Below are positions 12,563 through 23,835 of a stretch of 64,000 nt of DNA, one piece after another. This stretch comes from Wuchereria bancrofti (taxonomy: Eukaryota; Nematoda; Chromadorea; Rhabditida; Onchocercidae). How positions within the stretch are numbered: position 1 is the stretch's first letter; every line of letters begins with the position of its first letter. The translations under genes and the position numbers were made by a program. The stretch spans positions 18,493,293-18,557,292 of the forward strand of contig SSBO01000012.1 of NCBI GenBank assembly GCA_005281725.1, given 5' to 3'. The notes beneath the pieces were generated by a model. That model saw only the letters and a program-made list of their open reading frames with translations, had not been told where the DNA came from and searched no databases.

Positions 12563-15144
12563 CTATTTATGCAAAATGTTTAGGACTCGAAAATTTTCAT
12601 TCTGATACACTAAACTTCTTACTTCATATGTACCTTAAATGTGACACCAAATAATCATTACTAGACTCAAAACTATCATTTTTGTTATCGCAGATCAATA
12701 TCAACTATCCATAATTACCACTATCCATAATCATCATCCGTCCCTAGCTCACACAACCGTATATACAAACATCCGTATTATATTTTAGTACAGCTGTAAA
12801 TATTATATTAGGAAGGCTTCACCACTACATTTCCTTCCCACCCACGTCACTGTCCTTATACCTAAATTTTCTTCACAAATATCTTAATCAAGAAGTTGAT
12901 GGGTACTGGCCACCATTATTCTGTATAATAAAAACAATCAAGTGCACACTTCTGACAGTCCTAGATGATTCCATGGTCTTGGCCACTTATTTTGGCCTTC
13001 ACCCATCCAACAATGAACAATTCGACAACAGTGATGCCTGACGTTACATTTTGTTTCATTTATACTTTAATGTAAATTGTAGATTTGAAATGAAGGAATG
13101 AAAACACCGGTTTTCTTCTACCTCCATCTTGTACGGTATCGGCCATCTCCCGCGATAATATAGAGAGACAAGATATTTAAAACTCATTCATTCAATCAGT
13201 TCATTGAGCAGACATAAACATCAGTGTACTGATTGTCGTGTTTTTTCGGTCTGAACTGAAAAAGCACGATTATCCCGATGGACAGTGATGTTAGCAGTGC
13301 CTTAGCATGTAGCGCCGGTGTCTTAGTGAGCAATTTCAGCCTCACATTAACCTTTTCTCCTAGTGAACGTTACAAGTGAGTCTAAGAAGAAAAGAAATTG
13401 CAAACTTGAATACCGATACTCTGCTTTCTACGCTTACTAAAACATGGACAAAATGCCTCTCCTTGTGCAAGGAACAGGCAGTAATGGCTCTCTGCAATTT
13501 CTCTACCCATCAAAAAATCGCTGAAAATATCGAGAAATGTTCCAGATATGATCCATCCACATATTAAAACAAAAGATGTGGAAAGGATGGTACTCCGTCA
13601 CACAGAAATAACTTCCCGAAATGTCGTCACTCGTCACTTTTGTCTCTCGCGGCGAAGTAATTGTTGAGAGCATACTGCACAGCTAAGACTATGCACAGTT
13701 AACAAAGATATAGTTAGCATTCCTAAAGAGAGAACTGAATAAGTCCTCTCCTCTCTCATCACATTTTCATGAGTGCTGTTCACTATTCCTCCATCCTTCA
13801 ACTACTAGAAACAAAATTTAAAATCAAGAACTTTCTGGGAAAAAAAAACTTTGAATAATTCGACACCTAATAATTTGATGAATTGCAGAGATCTCATTCA
13901 CTGCATTAGTACGAAGGTAACTACTAGTCGTCATTAGAGGTATTATTTCATCTTTAGTGCTTAGCCTCGCCCTTCGAAACTTCGCAAGCATTCATCCTCG
14001 ACTGACGCATTCCTTGTGAACCATTCACCTATCCATCCACAAGGACATGCATGCAGACAGGCGTGAGTTCATGGGACTGTGACGAAATACCAGTGATGAA
14101 ATAAGCGCAGGGAGGGGTGACAGTACTCTTTGCGGATTTTGTGTAGTGCGTCTTATATGACCTTTGGCCCTTTGAACTTTCACATCGAGTGGTTACTCTA
14201 AAGCTCTACACAGCTCCTTAAATGACGTCACAAGCAACTCAATCTCGCTACCCTCTTCGGGTCTCTTCCTAGCTGGAACAGCGATATATCTATCGAATCC
14301 TTCATTTCCTCGTATTTCAGTTAGTTGTTTACCTCATTTATCCTCATCTCTCTCCGCATTTTTTGTATACTAACATCAGTATCTTCTTCATTCTCTCTCA
14401 CTCTTTCTCCCATGCACTAAAGTTCACTTCGTATAATTTCAATATAGTAGATAAAGTTGTTCTCTTCTTGCCACTTCTAACGTCCCAAATTTATAAATCT
14501 ATGGGAGTGGAGTAGTAGCGGAATGAATGCCAATTATTATTAAGGTGCTGTGCTGCATTATGACGAGAGTATGCTTAAGCGTATGGTGCATGGTTGTTAC
14601 ATTCATTGTCCTTTTACCGATCGCATGATACCATGATAAAATAATGATCCATTTTGTATTATTAATGCTAACAATATAACTGGTTGTAAAATTCAGTTTC
14701 GTAATTTTTTATATTGTTTGCATATTGTAGTTCTGCTTGGATAGGATGGGATGGGCGACCAGCAAATGTCGTGCCGATTTCTGCTTCTTCATTCTTATTT
14801 AATTAATGTGATCATTGCAGGTACGTTACCGCATTTACACGTTTATTTGAGTATTATTTATCTGCAGTGTGTTCTTGCTTAATTAGATGTGAAAGGAGTC
14901 GAAGTATCCAGACATCTTACCTTGTGATTCTCATACGCTAGCCTTCCAGAAAGCATACGGGTACGACACTCTTCCGTGGTAAGATTTTTCTTATTAATTT
15001 CTTTCAAGAAACTGAGTAAATAAATATTAAAAACAATACACTAGTGATTTTGATGTATTGAGAACATTGTATTGTTTCTATTATGACAAACTAATGTTGG
15101 AATAATGTTGAACGCAGCAATATTATTGTTCGTATTGCTTATTT
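12563..15144. other. Intergenic stretch
   Basis: About 2.6 kb between the 5' side of PDZ gene A (minus) and the Tribbles gene (plus). It probably contains both promoters and the unidentified 5' exon of gene A. A 63-codon open frame at 13376-13567 has no splice sites or recognisable similarity, and I do not call it a gene. Parts (13.6-14.4 kb) are richer in GC than the rest of the window but show no clear exon. Confidence 0.5.
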
Positions 15145-15182
15145 TGAGTAGAAAGCATACAGCAGCACGACAGCTTCCACGA
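15145..15182 (+). repeat. 38-bp direct repeat upstream of Tribbles, copy 1
   Basis: This 38-base unit recurs at 15380-15417 with one mismatch. Copy 2 lies inside the first Tribbles coding exon, where it encodes LSRKRTAARQLPR. Copy 1 is also open in the corresponding frame (LSRKHTAARQLPR) within a 63-codon ORF that starts at 15105. Confidence 0.85.
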
Positions 15183-15250
15183 GCTGCTGAACTATGCACT
15201 ATCCTTGTTAATAATAAGATTTCTCGAAGTCCCTGTTTCATGATAAGGGT

Positions 15251-15260
15251 AAGTTTTCAG
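15251..15260 (+). promoter_or_regulatory. Possible trans-splice or 5' UTR acceptor before the Tribbles start
   Basis: A TTTTCAG acceptor sits 19 bases upstream of the ATG at 15280. In nematodes a good acceptor just before the start codon often receives a spliced leader. Whether this one is used in trans or for a 5' UTR intron cannot be decided from the sequence. Confidence 0.45.
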
Positions 15261-15279
15261 CGACCTCTTATTGGTAGCA

Positions 15280-18200
15280 ATGTATTCTGTCGATGAGTGC
15301 ACTTCGTCGTCGACTTCAGCTTTTCATAAACAATCTAAACCCAGTGGTGATATGGCAACTGCACGAAGTAATGATGTTCTGAGTAGAAAGCGTACAGCAG
15401 CACGACAGCTTCCACGAATTATGTTACATCCAAGCAGTCCACAAGGAAGTGATGCAGCGAACAGTTTAATAGCAAATGATTGCTTGCAAGGTTTTAATTT
15501 TCACATCAATGTGTCTATATGCTTAACAGTGCACGGGACATTAAACTAATAATGTTCTCTCTAACTAATAAGTCAATAAACCATTCTACTAGAGTCATGG
15601 TTTATTGACTTTATGAAAGTTATGCGTAAATTAAAATGTTTCCAGAATTTGCCGATATTTTAATGCAGTAGTTGAAATCACTAACTTTATGTTTTCTATT
15701 GCCATTTCAATTTACGTTTTTTGTTCACATTGAATGATTTGTTTCATTATCACAAATGAAGTAAATTAGCAACTCAACAAACAGTTATGGCATAATGTTT
15801 GATATCACTTTGTATATTTCGTCAAGTCATTTTAAGATGAGGCAGGAGTTTTTGTTATACCATTTCGTGGCACTCATCTAACGTTCTCACCTTCCATTCG
15901 CCAGCCATTTAGATTGGGTAAAAAAGAGCAGTCGGTGCTGTCCGCGTGATTGAGTCATACTTTTTGTATAGATAACGCTTTCAAAATTTGGATGGCTTTA
16001 TGTCACGCAGAACTACGAAATCATGAATAGTGCTTACGAAATAAAAGCACTGTCATCAGAAATCCTGAGTTTTCTTATCAGGGTGACCAAAATTTTTACT
16101 TCATAAACTAAATTCCAAACTTTTTAAGTAGGAGATAAAAATTTTGTTTGAAATATGTTGGAATCTGTTTCAACAATTTGTTTCATACATCTTGTTTCAA
16201 ATGCGAAAGCATTTTTGACAGTCAGTGTAGCATGCATTTTTTTTGAGTGATAAAAACACCAGAAAGAAAACGGTAGGATCTGGGCGGGATTAATGGCTTG
16301 ATTTTTTTTGAATTGCTTGTTTAATAGGAAGTGTTGTAACAATTTTAGTTTACGATTCATAATTTGCTGATGAAATCATGACGCAAAATATGGTATTAAG
16401 CTTGAAAATCTTTCAGAGGATAATGGAAATGATGCGAAAAAACGTTCACGAGATGTTGGGGGGAAACACGCTGACTTTGCTTTATCGGAACTGAGTGACA
16501 GTCAGTCAAAAAGTCCAGTTTGTTATGCTAAAGACTCAGAAAAGGTTGGTAATTGATCTCCAGTGTATCAGTAGTGGACAATAGTGGAGGGTATCGTTCT
16601 TATAATTACGGTTTGAATTTTTTACTTGTTTCAGAGAAATCGGACATGGCCAGAAGTAAATAACACTGTGGTCTGTGGTTATCAGCTAGTTGGTGCTGGA
16701 AAAGAATTTGTAGCATATCATATCGAGAAAAAAGTTGTAAAAACTTGTCAGGTCACCACCAGTTGCTTGTAGAAATATGTTTTTATAGATATTTTAATAT
16801 TTAATTAAAAGAGTGCATAGTTTGGGCAGTTCTCTGTGATACTAGTAAGTATGTCTAGAAATCCAAATTCCTACAACTCTGCTATAAGTATGTTTCAGCT
16901 AATCGACAATGAACAATATATGAAGCTGTTAACAATCGCAAGTCGTTTGAATGAGGCCAAGAATTATTGGAAATATGAGGATCTCGAGGAGATGAGGTTT
17001 TTATATACTCAAAATAGATACAAACGAATAAAATTTGTCTAGACCAGAAGAAGAGACGATGTCAGATTGGGGCAGGAACATTTTAGTTTCTCCATTTCCG
17101 TTTTTCTTTAGTTTTTAAGGAATATTGAGTTTTACATCATTTATACATCATTTGTCGTCTTTTTTCTCAGAGAATTTGTGTTGTCCTCTGGAACGGAAGT
17201 GTGTACGGATGATAATGGTCAGCGTTTCATGTTTTCCAATTGGCAGTATGGCACCCTGCACAGTAAGGTCCAGGCAGGCAAAGTTAAACTTTCGGAAAAT
17301 GAAGCGTTTCCGCTGTTTTCGAAAATTGTTAGAGGAATTGCTTTTTGTCATGCCTGCGGGATTGTTGTACGTGACGTCAAATTGCGGAAATTCGTCTTCA
17401 CAGACAAGCAGATGCAAGTTTTTTATCTGTCTTGGGTTCAAAAATCTCTTTTTCTTCCTTTAATAAACCTTCTGTGTTGAGTGTCTTATTGGGCTTAAGT
17501 AGCGTAATTTCAGGACACAACTGAGATTGCGAGATATATTTGACGTTTTTGTTTGTGAGGACATCAAAGATGACCGGTTACGTGATAAGCATAGTTGTCC
17601 GGCATATGTTGCTCCTGAAATATTGAAGGATTCTCCTGAATATGCTGGTCGCCCGGCTGACATTTGGGCACTAGGAGTCTTATTCTATGTTTTATTATTT
17701 GGAAGGTTTGTCCGAATTCAGACAGCATAAAATCCTACTTTGATCTCTATTCTAATACCAAGGAAGTAGGAGTATGACGAGGTTTATATAGTCCATCAAG
17801 AAAGCTAACATGATTTACAGTCTTTCATCAGAAAATGTTTCAGTTATCCTTTCAATGATGCAACACCTCAAAGATTGTTTTACCGAATTCTGAAGGCAAA
17901 ATTTAGTATCCCTTCACAGATTCCGATATCACAGACAGGTATACATTATTCCTTCATATAGGGAATGTTTTTCATAACCTAATAGTTATATTACTCTTAA
18001 CAATATATTTCTGTAATAAATGTTTTTAATTTTTTTTTTTCGGAACATTTATACGCTGAATATATATGGTTCACTCGAAACATCCAGGAAATTAATTTTT
18101 ACAGCGCGTGCTTTAATTTTTGGCATGTTGCGAAAAGAACCGTCAGAACGTCCCACCGCTGAACAACTTCTCTATATACCTTTGGATGAACAGTGTTTGG

Positions 18201-18935
18201 ACGAAACTAATGTTGTGTCATTTCGTTCTGTATTACCAGGTACTTAAATTGTTAAGCCTTTTAGCGTACGATTTGCAATTCCGGCGATGGTGCCTTAAAA
18301 TTTTGTTTCTGCTGCTCACTGTAAAATTCATATATGCATACAGTTGCTGAATTTACTTAAGGTTGGCTGGAAATACCATCTTCTCGTGTTGCACTTCTTG
18401 GCGTAATCAGTAATCCAGCTTTTGAATCCGCACGACGAATCATGAAGGTGATTTTTAATTTCTCAACCAGTTTTTCTTTAAATTATCTCAAAGTTTGTTG
18501 TAAGTTAACTCAAATTAAATCATTATCATTTATCTACATTTATATTTACTACTTGATTTTTCTGGATCAAGTTTGTTGGAAGCAAGGAATTAGATAATAT
18601 TTTTAAAATTATTTAGAGTTGGTCTAGCAAAGTTCTGGTTTCACATTGTGGCATAAAAAGATTTTAATAATAGTGGTAATGATTTCATTTGCTTTTTGAA
18701 GATGAACAACGAAAGCGAAGACCAAGTAGTACCAACTTTCTCATCTTCAATGCGTAACGTTCAACAGCATTTGCAAATAATGCGCGACATTATAGCTGAT
18801 TCGTCTTTAGCCACAGAAATCAATGAAGAGAATGTCGCCGAATCGCCTTCCTCTCCTTCACATTCTGCTTCTGTTCTTGCTACGATCACTACTTTTGCTA
18901 ATAATTCTACTTCTGCTACACCTAGAGCAACATAG
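15280..18935 (+). CDS. nipi-3: Tribbles pseudokinase (NIPI-3-like)
   Basis: Ten exons: 15280-15490, 16417-16544, 16635-16751, 16830-16996, 17171-17413, 17514-17705, 17844-17938, 18105-18239, 18362-18447, 18702-18935. All phases agree, giving 535 aa and stop TAG. The hallmark Tribbles catalytic-loop variant VVRDVKLRKFVF is at about 273-284. The DFG position is degenerate (LRDIF, about 294-298), and DKHSCPAYVAPEIL (313-326) and ADIWALGVLFY follow, with the late kinase motif RKEPSERPTAEQLL. Residues 464-469 read EDQVVP, matching the DQxVP COP1-binding tail of Tribbles proteins. The long N-terminus is Ser/Arg-rich and disordered. Tribbles proteins bring substrates such as C/EBP factors to the COP1 ubiquitin ligase; C. 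elegans NIPI-3 acts in innate immunity and development through CEBP-1. The intron at 17414-17513 must use a GC donor for the frame to hold. The gene symbol is by similarity to the single C. elegans Tribbles. Confidence 0.93.
15380..15417 (+). repeat. 38-bp direct repeat upstream of Tribbles, copy 2
   Basis: Second copy of the unit at 15145-15182, inside Tribbles exon 1 (residues about 34-46). Confidence 0.85.
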
Positions 18936-21900
18936 TGTCAATGTTTTTATTTTATATCAAGAATCGTTTTACTCGCAAATTGAGAGGATTTATCATCTTT
19001 GACATCTGGATGAGTCTTATTTTATTTCTGAAATCTTGGAAGTAATGAAAATATTTTATTACAGCACATAACTAGGACAAAATTGTTACATTTCAAGTCC
19101 CGATTGCAATAGAGAGTATTATCAATAAAAGTTAGGTAGGATATTATGCTACTAAAACTAGAGAGGTCCAATTTCGTCAGATTTATTAGTGAAGAGATCG
19201 ATGGCATAAACGATGTTACCTTGCAAAGTTTGCTTTTAAAAATTACAGAAATGTAGCTTAGGATTGATAGCGATCATTATATATATATTCGTCGCAGTAG
19301 CACAAATATTATTTTATTTATTGGAAAAGAATATTTATGATAACTTTTATATGAAATTTGAAAAATTGGATCTTTCATGTCTTTACTCTTTGCAATTATT
19401 AGAATCTTTTGCGGAGTGTGTAATATAAATTTCCGCGCTGACCTTGAAATTAAAGAATTCATTTATGATCGCTACTTCATATTTTTGATTCAAAATTGCT
19501 TTTTGAGCAACTCATTATTTTTGTGATTGAACAGAAATAACAATCATTTGGGATAAAATTTTCCATTTGAACAGTAGGGTATTTATTTATTGAAATGCAA
19601 ATTTTACATCTTTAAAATATTTTTTGGAACGATGCGACTGGGTATGAATTCGATATGTATCTTTTCAAACGAAACCGTACTTATGGGAGAAATTTTTATG
19701 CTAAGCAGGCCATATTAATGTTTTTTACTTAGTTGATGGTAGCAGCACAGAAGTGATCAGGAAAATCACTTTTACACTAGTCGCATTCTTCACTATTCCA
19801 AGAATTATTTTCTATGATTGTAAATTGCTTTTCGTCTATATTGTTTGAGCAGGTCCTTATATAGAACTTCAAAATGCAACTGCACATCTATGCTTTAGCC
19901 TTTCTGTTTTCGTGTTCATTTCTTTCCTCGTAGTAGCTGTTTTCTTGGTTTAATACTCAAACTCACATTATCTAACATATATCGCGTGGTCAAAGGATAT
20001 TTGCTAGGAAAGAATTAAAGTCGATTGCATTCCACTATTTTTTAAGTTTCTTCTCACTTCCATATTCGTGAAGGTTTCACTAAGTAGCACATTTATTAGA
20101 CATGCTTTAGTAGATTTTCTAACATGTTGCTGGAAGGCTATACATCAAGGCGATTCTTGTAAAAATCCATATCGTAATCTTTGTCTGGTTGTTTATTATT
20201 ATTGTAAAGTATTTTTGTGGCATTTTGTTTGTTTTTAAAGTTAACTCAATTCAATTATCTTTTTTATGTTCATAACAATCGTTACTGATAGTATTAATTA
20301 GTTACTGCCATCTTAGGTCTTGTAATGCTTGGTCAGTTATTCTTTCACCCTTTCTTTTGTGGAATGTTATGGGATGACAAACAGCAAATTCATAATCGAA
20401 AATAGCTTCAGCTGATCTGTGAGAGGAACTTTTGGATAAAGTTAGGATTGAGAATTTCAATTCATAAGCACAACATATGAAAGGTATAATTTCTTTGAAT
20501 ATGTTAATATAAAGGGGTTAACTCACGAACAAGGTTCCGTTCCATAATTAACATCTGAATATTTGATCACCATGTCGCACACCATGTACAAAAAACACGT
20601 TTTTTTTTTTTTGAAAGGAAATGAATTCGACAAATTTAATTCTTCAGAACCATATCCATCGCTCATTTATGTTCACAGTTTTTTAACACTATTCAATTAT
20701 AACACACTGTCACTGACTAAAACAAAACTTGATGACTGATTTCACAGTGCTATGGGAAGCAAAAATCACATGAATACTTTTATCAAATGGAAGGACTTTC
20801 ACTACTGCAGTTCTTCAACAATATAGTGGTCTTTTAAACGTACTTCTCCCTATCCTTAAGCATTTTATACTTATAATTGAATATGTCAAGTCATTATATG
20901 AAGCCATGATATATTGGCTAGTGTCAATAAACCAGTTAATTCGAACTTTCTCACTCATGCAATACTAGAACTTCTGTCCATCATAATTTAAACAAAACTA
21001 GCAAAACAACATGCAATATGTGGAAATGATATATGGTCCTGATAATGGGTTGATGATAGATGTTCACCCGTTCAAACTTCTTCATTTGACTATTTAATCA
21101 TCTTGCAGGAGTGGTTAGTTTCTCGTTACAAAGAATTCTTTCAAAGTTTTGCTTTTAAAATTTTAGTCCATCTTAGCTGCGCTCTGCATTCGTTATACCT
21201 ATACAGCTGTCAATCATTCTGCTCATGGATTTGCAGTGTTCTTAAATACCAAACGGAATGAAAGCCAATGACGTCCACGTGAAGCGAAATATGCTTACGA
21301 ATTTTATAATTCTGTTTGCGAAAAATTGTAAACTAATCAAGCGCTTCAAAAGTGAGAATTTGCTTCAAATTTTTTACTTCAAATTTTTGTTTCAAATTGT
21401 TATACTAAATTTCAACTTCCACTTCAAATCTCCAGATCTGCAGTGCTGAACAGACCAAAATTAACAACTTTTTTACCATCATTAAAACTGGAATTCAAAC
21501 TCTCTGAATGTCTCAACACCTTTAGTCTTATTCTAAAACATTTTTACAGTTTCATGTTACGTCTCATCAATAGCAATTGCCATCTGAGAAATGTTTAAAA
21601 CATAAGCCAATCTTCATTAATGCATTTTATCAGCTGTCAGTCATTTAGATTACCAGAACATTGTCTGAATCTTTCTTCCAAAAGAACGGACATAAAGAAC
21701 AAATGACTAATGAGCATCGAAGAGAGATAAGTCTAACAACTTAATTCTTCTGAACATCATTCCTACCTTTCCCATTAGCATTGCAAGTGAGGTCTTCATA
21801 ACCCAATATCTATGGTCCATGTAAACAACTTCTCAAACAATTAACAATTCACTTCTTTCACAGGTTGCGGTAGGAACGTCAGTTGATTCTCCCGGAAATA

Positions 21901-22200
21901 ACAAGTGCACTTTCTCATTTCATTTGCTGTTTCTCTCGAGACATAAAGCAAGAACGCTGCAACAGACTGTTACGGTCCTGCTTGGCGGATTGAGATTCAA
22001 AAGTGACATTCCATTATTCGGGACTCGTCGGTAGTTTTAGGGTGGGTCACGTTGGCATGGGGGGAGGGAGGGAGAGGATTCAGCTATTGTGTCCTGAGGT
22101 GTGTGTAGATGCGGCGGTACCACTGCTATCAACCGGTTTTCAACTGTTCATTGAGGAAAGATGGGAAGTTGCTAGGTACGATGTGTGCACGCACCTCCAT
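18936..22200. other. Intergenic stretch between Tribbles and RPL10
   Basis: About 3.3 kb of AT-rich DNA. I examined both strands for exon-like frames bounded by good splice sites and found none I would defend. There is a T10 homopolymer near 20600. It contains the Tribbles 3' UTR and presumably the RPL10 promoter near 21.9-22.2 kb, where GC content rises. Confidence 0.5.
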
Positions 22201-22221
22201 CTTATCGATTTGTTAGTTCAA

Positions 22222-22235
22222 TTTGAAATTTTTAG
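22222..22235 (+). promoter_or_regulatory. Acceptor three bases before the RPL10 start codon
   Basis: A TTTTTAG acceptor is followed by GAA and then the ATG at 22239. Spliced-leader addition immediately upstream of the start is typical of nematode ribosomal protein genes. An ordinary 5' UTR intron is the alternative. Confidence 0.55.
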
Positions 22236-22238
22236 GAA

Positions 22239-23478
22239 ATGGGACGACGACCAGCAAGGTGCTACCGTTATATCAAGAATAAGCCATATCCCAAGTCTCG
22301 ATTCTGTCGTGGTGTTCCAGATCCGAAAATTCGTATCTTTGATTTGGGCAAGAAGAAAGCTACAGTGGATGAATTCCCGTTATGTGTGCATTTAATGTCC
22401 AATGAACGAGAACATCTTTCATCGGAAGCGCTTGAGGTACATCATGTAGCTTGAGATTTGGACATCTGCTAGGAGATTGCTTAAGAAATTGTCAAAATTG
22501 GATTCCCGTAATCCCAAGAAACGCTTATCCCTTATTTTGATCCTGCCAGTCATATTTTCTTGCTCTTTTGTCATTTGCATGATAAAGCACAAATTGGTTG
22601 CAAGTATGGCGATCGAGGAAAAGCAGTAACTTGGGATATTCCATCTTATGCTCTTTGTGTCTCATCTTCGGAAACACTTAAGACTGTAGAAAGAGTCTAA
22701 CATGATATTTCAAAGCGCTTGATCCAAATTTGCAAGCCTTCCATTTTCAGGCAGCTCGTATTTGTGCTAATAAATATATGGTAAAGAACTGTGGCAAGGA
22801 CGGTTTCCATATGCGTGTGCGTAAACATCCATACCATGTTGTACGCATCAATAAAATGTTATCATGTGCAGGTGCTGATCGCCTGCAAACTGGAATGCGA
22901 GGAGCTTTTGGTAAACCTCAAGGCTTAGTTGCACGAGTTGATATTGGTGACATATTAATATCGGTACGAGTAAAAGAACAAGTTAGTTTTGTTTTCTACG
23001 AAATTATTTACAGTAATGCATTGCCCGACTTTATAATGGACGTCCGGGCAGCGTGTTTAGGGTTATTTACTATAAATAAGGGACGGTTCCTATGATGTCC
23101 TAGTTCAGCAGTGAAACTCAACGGCTTGTTTTTCTGTTAAGTACAAATTGTGCTCAAAAATGTTTTCTGTGACTCACGAAGTCTCCGTCCTGTGTGCAAA
23201 TTAATTCTGTGGCTTTTCCATAGTGTAAAAATCCTGAGGAATTGATAGTTGCTAATGTTCAGCACGAAGAGCATGCGGTAGAGGCTTTTCGAAGAGCGAA
23301 ATTCAAGTTCCCTGGACGTCAGCTTGTTGTGGTATCAAGAAAGTGGGGCTTTACAAAGTGGGACAAAGAAGAATATGAGACAATGCGTGGAGAAGGACGT
23401 TTGGTACCAGATGGTGCAACATGCAAACTCGTACGAGAGCATGGTCCATTATCAAAATGGATTCATAATCCTATTTAA
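22239..23478 (+). CDS. rpl-10: 60S ribosomal protein L10 (uL16, QM)
   Basis: Three exons: 22239-22436, 22751-22969, 23224-23478. The frame is continuous and gives 223 aa, slightly longer than the usual 214. The N-terminus [20 protein letters not shown], the [18 protein letters not shown] block, the [20 protein letters not shown] loop next to the peptidyl-transferase centre, GAFGKPQG, and [11 protein letters not shown] with [13 protein letters not shown] are all RPL10 signatures. RPL10 joins the large subunit late in the cytoplasm, where it completes the P-site region and allows release of export factors. Exon junctions fall between LSSEALE and AARICANKY, and after the ISVR strand. No damage is seen. 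A polyadenylation signal lies 33 bases past the stop. Confidence 0.98.
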
Positions 23479-23510
23479 AAGTTGTTAACTAGTCTCATGC
23501 TTGTTTTTTG

Positions 23511-23516
23511 AATAAA
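23511..23516 (+). terminator. AATAAA polyadenylation signal of RPL10
   Basis: Canonical AATAAA starting 33 bases after the RPL10 stop codon, followed by T-rich sequence. The position suits a short ribosomal-protein 3' UTR. Confidence 0.8.
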
Positions 23517-23835
23517 ATATCTTTGGCTTTTTCATTTTTTTTTTATTTTTTTCATAATGTGCTAATTGGATTTCGTCAAAAAATCGTATGTCCTGCGCTA
23601 CAAAAAGTTCTGCAAATTTAAAAAAGATTTTGCCAACAAAAATGCACCATTAAATGTCTTTTGTTAGGGGAAATGTGAATGTTGAATTGGACCGAATGGA
23701 GTTCCATTACACGGGGACATTGAATTGTTGGTTTCATATGCATAAGTAACAGTCTTGCAGTTGCTTCCTTAGGTGCACCTTCATTTATTGTATGGAACTG
23801 AGAAATGTATGGATAGTTTTTTTACACATCAATTT

